A stretch of 64,000 nt of DNA, taken from contig NW_026971347.1 of the NCBI RefSeq assembly GCF_963678635.1, forward strand, positions 62,001-126,000. The letters run 5' to 3'. This document shows positions 61,696 through 64,000 of this stretch, piece after piece (position 1 is the stretch's first letter; each line of letters begins with the position of its first letter). Made by a program: the position numbers and the translations under genes. A model generated the notes under the pieces. That model had not been told where the DNA came from. It saw only the letters and a program-made list of their open reading frames with translations, and searched no databases. The DNA comes from Symsagittifera roscoffensis (Eukaryota > Xenacoelomorpha > Acoela > Convolutidae).

Positions 61696-63999
61696 TCAGG
61701 CGATGCTCAAGTAGTACTTTTTATGAAGATACACCATTATCTCAGTTTCTGCAAAGACCACATGTAGGATAGCGTACAATTCCCTCGGGCTCAGTTTGCC
61801 CCTGTTTGGGTCATACACCGGCATTGAGACTTCTGTTATCCCTCTTTCAATCATGAAGTCTCGTAATCTTGTTAGTGCCAATATCACGTGTTCGGGATCG
61901 ATTGTGTTCCTGTCATTGACCCTCGTTACTAGGAAGCACAGATATTTGCACGGGACTTGTGCCACTGACGGTGGAAGCGCTGCCATCCCTCCCAGTCCTG
62001 GTCTCTGTCTGAACAGAAACTCTACATTCTGGTACTCTCTTTTGAAGTCAGCTTCCAATCTTGATTTGAAACTCATGTCCGCCTTGATGCAGATCGCGCT
62101 GGTCCTGTTTGACAGGATGAAGTCGCTATCCGTTATCATGATGTTCTCCGAGTATTCATTGGGTATTTCGAATTTCGTTTTGAAATTCCGACCTATAGTA
62201 GGCTCTGGCTCTTCTTCCTCCAGTTCCAATTCACTCGTTTCTCTCACTTCCTTGAGCTTCTTTATCATCAAATTTTCGGTGTGGGTAAGTCCTACCCCCA
62301 CTCCCCGGACAAAAATATTTATCGACGTCCCCGTCGATGTTGTCGGGTTTGAATTGTCCTGAGGAACGTGCAGTGGCCTGTCCGTTGCCGTCCATCCGAA
62401 AAGAGGGTCTTCTGTCTTCATGTAATTTGCTGCTGATACATCGACTTGCTGAATGCTTTGTCCTTCGCGGCTCTCGTCTTTGACATCACGCATCCACTCT
62501 AGAATCCTCAAGTTCGTGTTCTCCCTCCTCTCTATCTCACTCTGTTCGAGATCCGTTTCTAATTCTGGCGTCGAGTAGTCATCCTGCGGATAATGACCAC
62601 CATCGTCAATGACCTGCCATTCCTCTCCTGCTTCCAGTTCGCCTGCCTTCAGTAATTCCTCACCCAATTTGTCTGGCTGTATCTTATCGATCAAGAAGTC
62701 ATCCCCGTACCTGTTGTACCTCATGCATGTGCGTTTACGATTGCCAGTCCTGGTTTCCGGTGGTGTTGTTCGATCCGGTTCCATCCATTTCGGCACCTCG
62801 TCTTGCTCCGGGTCGTTCCAGTCTTCTTCTACAAATGATCCTGCATCAGACTCCACTCCTATCGTTTCATTGTCGTCCAAACTCAAGTTCTCATTACCAT
62901 CATTTTTCTCTCTAGTGCCTTTCTCATTCACTTCATACGCTGGCTCTACCACCAGGTACTCAAGACCCTCCATGTCCTTCGGTATGCACCAATCCTCTGG
63001 GGATGGGACGTGAGGCTTCAGATTTTCATAATGTGCCGCTCGCCCAGTACTCAAGCGATAGAACCGTCCTTGTTGATGAACCTCCGTTATCATGAATGGT
63101 CCCCTCCACTTCTTGAGTAGTTCCTTTGTTCCCTTGGGCGGTATTACATTTTGGAAGACCCACACATATTGACCCACTTCATATGGCTTTGCTCTTAATA
63201 TTTTTTCGTCATATTTCCTACGTTGCCTCATTTGCGCTTGCGCCGTGTTCCTCCTGCATAGCTCGTTCAACTCCTGTTGTCTTTTGATCGCTTCTTTCAC
63301 GTATGCCTGAGGCGACGTCCTTTTCCCCTCGTATTCTGGGTAAAAGAATGTCAGAGGCATTGCTCTCTCCCTGCCTGTCAACATCATGAAAGGACTGATG
63401 CCCGTAGTTGAGTGTTGTGTACTGTTGTAGGCTCCTACTACCTGTGGCAGGTATTTGTCCCAGTCCGTCATGTATCTTGAGCAGTACACCCTTAACATGT
63501 TGACCAGTGTCCTGTTTTGTCTCTCTACCAACCCATTGGTCTGCGGATGATAGGTCGTCGAGTGTGCTTGAGCAATGTGCGATCTCTTCATCAATTCTTT
63601 TGTCAAGTCCCCCACGAAAGATTTGCCGTTGTCCGACTGGAAAGTCACTGGACAACCATACCGCGATATCCAATGCGTTATCAGATGATCACATGTCTCT
63701 TCGGCCGAGGCTGTCTGGCACGGAACCGCTTCCGCCAACTTTGTGAAGTGATCTGTTATAACCAGTATCTGGTTGTATCCCGACTCTGTCATGCAGATTT
63801 TTTGATGGTCTATCTGCACCACTTCATTGAACTCTGAGCTCTCAACTGACTTGAGTGGAAACTTCATCTTCCTTGGGTCTTTTACCTGGAGACATGCCAG
63901 GCAGGCATTCACCCATCTCTCGCAAGCTTTTCTCATTCCTGGCCAATCAAATCTGTGAAGTATCCTTTGTTGTACTTTGTCTATCCCCTGGTGACCCAT
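61696..63999 (-). CDS. integrase with C-terminal macro-like domain (5' partial)
   Basis: The frame enters from the right edge; the ATG at 63,999 is internal. Over 767 visible residues: zinc-binding GHQG and CLAC (Cys 33 and 36); DDE core with D64 (VQIDHQ), D123 (FQSDNGKSF) and E159 (GLVERQNRTL), a D,D-35-E spacing; a C-terminal module with KKWRGPF at about 296-302 (GPY/F type), all typical of Ty3/Gypsy integrase. An acidic linker (about 355-600) leads to a macro-domain-like segment at about 615-767: AICIKADMSF, RPGLGGMAAL, KYLCFLVTR, then a helix, MPVYDPNRGKL and ETEIMVYLHKKY. The Gly-rich ADP-ribose loops are partly replaced, so binding is uncertain. Intact in this copy. RT and RNase H should lie beyond 64,000. 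Confidence 0.85.
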   Translation of the reverse strand: MGHQGIDKVQQRILHRFDWPGMRKACERWVNACLACLQVKDPRKMKFPLKSVESSEFNEVVQIDHQKICMTESGYNQILVITDHFTKLAEAVPCQTASAEETCDHLITHWISRYGCPVTFQSDNGKSFVGDLTKELMKRSHIAQAHSTTYHPQTNGLVERQNRTLVNMLRVYCSRYMTDWDKYLPQVVGAYNSTQHSTTGISPFMMLTGRERAMPLTFFYPEYEGKRTSPQAYVKEAIKRQQELNELCRRNTAQAQMRQRRKYDEKILRAKPYEVGQYVWVFQNVIPPKGTKELLKKWRGPFMITEVHQQGRFYRLSTGRAAHYENLKPHVPSPEDWCIPKDMEGLEYLVVEPAYEVNEKGTREKNDGNENLSLDDNETIGVESDAGSFVEEDWNDPEQDEVPKWMEPDRTTPPETRTGNRKRTCMRYNRYGDDFLIDKIQPDKLGEELLKAGELEAGEEWQVIDDGGHYPQDDYSTPELETDLEQSEIERRENTNLRILEWMRDVKDESREGQSIQQVDVSAANYMKTEDPLFGWTATDRPLHVPQDNSNPTTSTGTSINIFVRGVGVGLTHTENLMIKKLKEVRETSELELEEEEPEPTIGRNFKTKFEIPNEYSENIMITDSDFILSNRTSAICIKADMSFKSRLEADFKREYQNVEFLFRQRPGLGGMAALPPSVAQVPCKYLCFLVTRVNDRNTIDPEHVILALTRLRDFMIERGITEVSMPVYDPNRGKLSPRELYAILHVVFAETEIMVYLHKKYYLSIA

Positions 64000-64000
64000 C

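Larger units (their letters stand above)
51010..64000 (-). mobile_element. Ty3/Gypsy-type element with macro, SGNH and giant ORFs (3' part)
   Basis: On the minus strand, entering from the right edge: integrase fused to a macro-like domain, a 520-bp gap, a coiled-coil ORF, a tandem SGNH-like ORF chain, an intact 1,867-aa ORF, a polypurine tract and a putative LTR. GC content is clearly higher than in the flanks and the element to its left. Long intact frames suggest a young insertion. Gag, protease, RT and the 5' LTR must lie beyond 64,000 if the element is complete. The coding capacity 3' of pol (about 9 kb) is exceptional for a Ty3/Gypsy element. Confidence 0.75.

Noticed and set aside
61796-62362. 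188-codon plus-strand ORF
   Set aside because: Antisense to the integrase/macro ORF.

Overview
The window looks like nuclear DNA of a nematode, most likely Caenorhabditis-like. The support is AT-rich intergenic DNA, acceptor sites of the TTTTCAG type, a phase-matched small intron-containing gene, and Ty3/Gypsy (Metaviridae) retroelements. The species cannot be read from the sequence. There are no bacterial operons or CRISPR arrays.

Region 1 (1-19,636) is one continuous satellite array with a unit of about 73 bp, roughly 270 copies, entering from the left edge. It has clear higher-order repeats (about 435, 640-800, 1,023 and 1,168 bp). Each unit holds three copies of CGGATGTTTG, and one subtype carries a 13-bp dyad. 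One strand has almost no stop codons in any frame, so it yields very long but meaningless ORFs.

Region 2 (19,637 to about 38,800) is AT-rich and gene-poor. I support two small membrane-protein genes. One is a two-exon + strand gene (21,256-24,152, 116 aa). The other is a minus-strand single-exon gene (31,748-32,056, 102 aa) with a PPPY motif. Both have a Pro-Tyr motif near the N-terminus and one C-terminal membrane segment. The rest is a cluster of TTTCAGATCTGAAA palindromes, dispersed repeats, a 0.97-kb tandem duplication, older 1.2-kb duplications, and a tandemly duplicated acidic gene fragment near 36 kb.

Region 3 (about 38.8-51.0 kb, minus strand) is a decayed Ty3/Gypsy element: gag with a zinc knuckle, protease, reverse transcriptase, RNase H, integrase, a broken envelope-like glycoprotein, and extra 3' ORFs. 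Several frameshifts, stops and a patchwork rearrangement show that this copy is dead.

Region 4 (51.0-64.0 kb, minus strand, GC-richer) is the 3' part of a second, much better preserved Ty3/Gypsy-type element of unusual design. The integrase (D64, D123, E159 in the visible part) is fused to a C-terminal macro-domain-like module. After a 520-bp gap with a strong splice acceptor come a coiled-coil ORF, an ORF chain with two SGNH-hydrolase-like domains, and an intact 1,867-aa ORF of unknown family. A polypurine tract and a putative 1.29-kb LTR end the element. Its LTR abuts the gag start of the older element, which suggests that the younger element inserted into it. The macro and SGNH modules plus the giant ORF are the most unusual part of the window.
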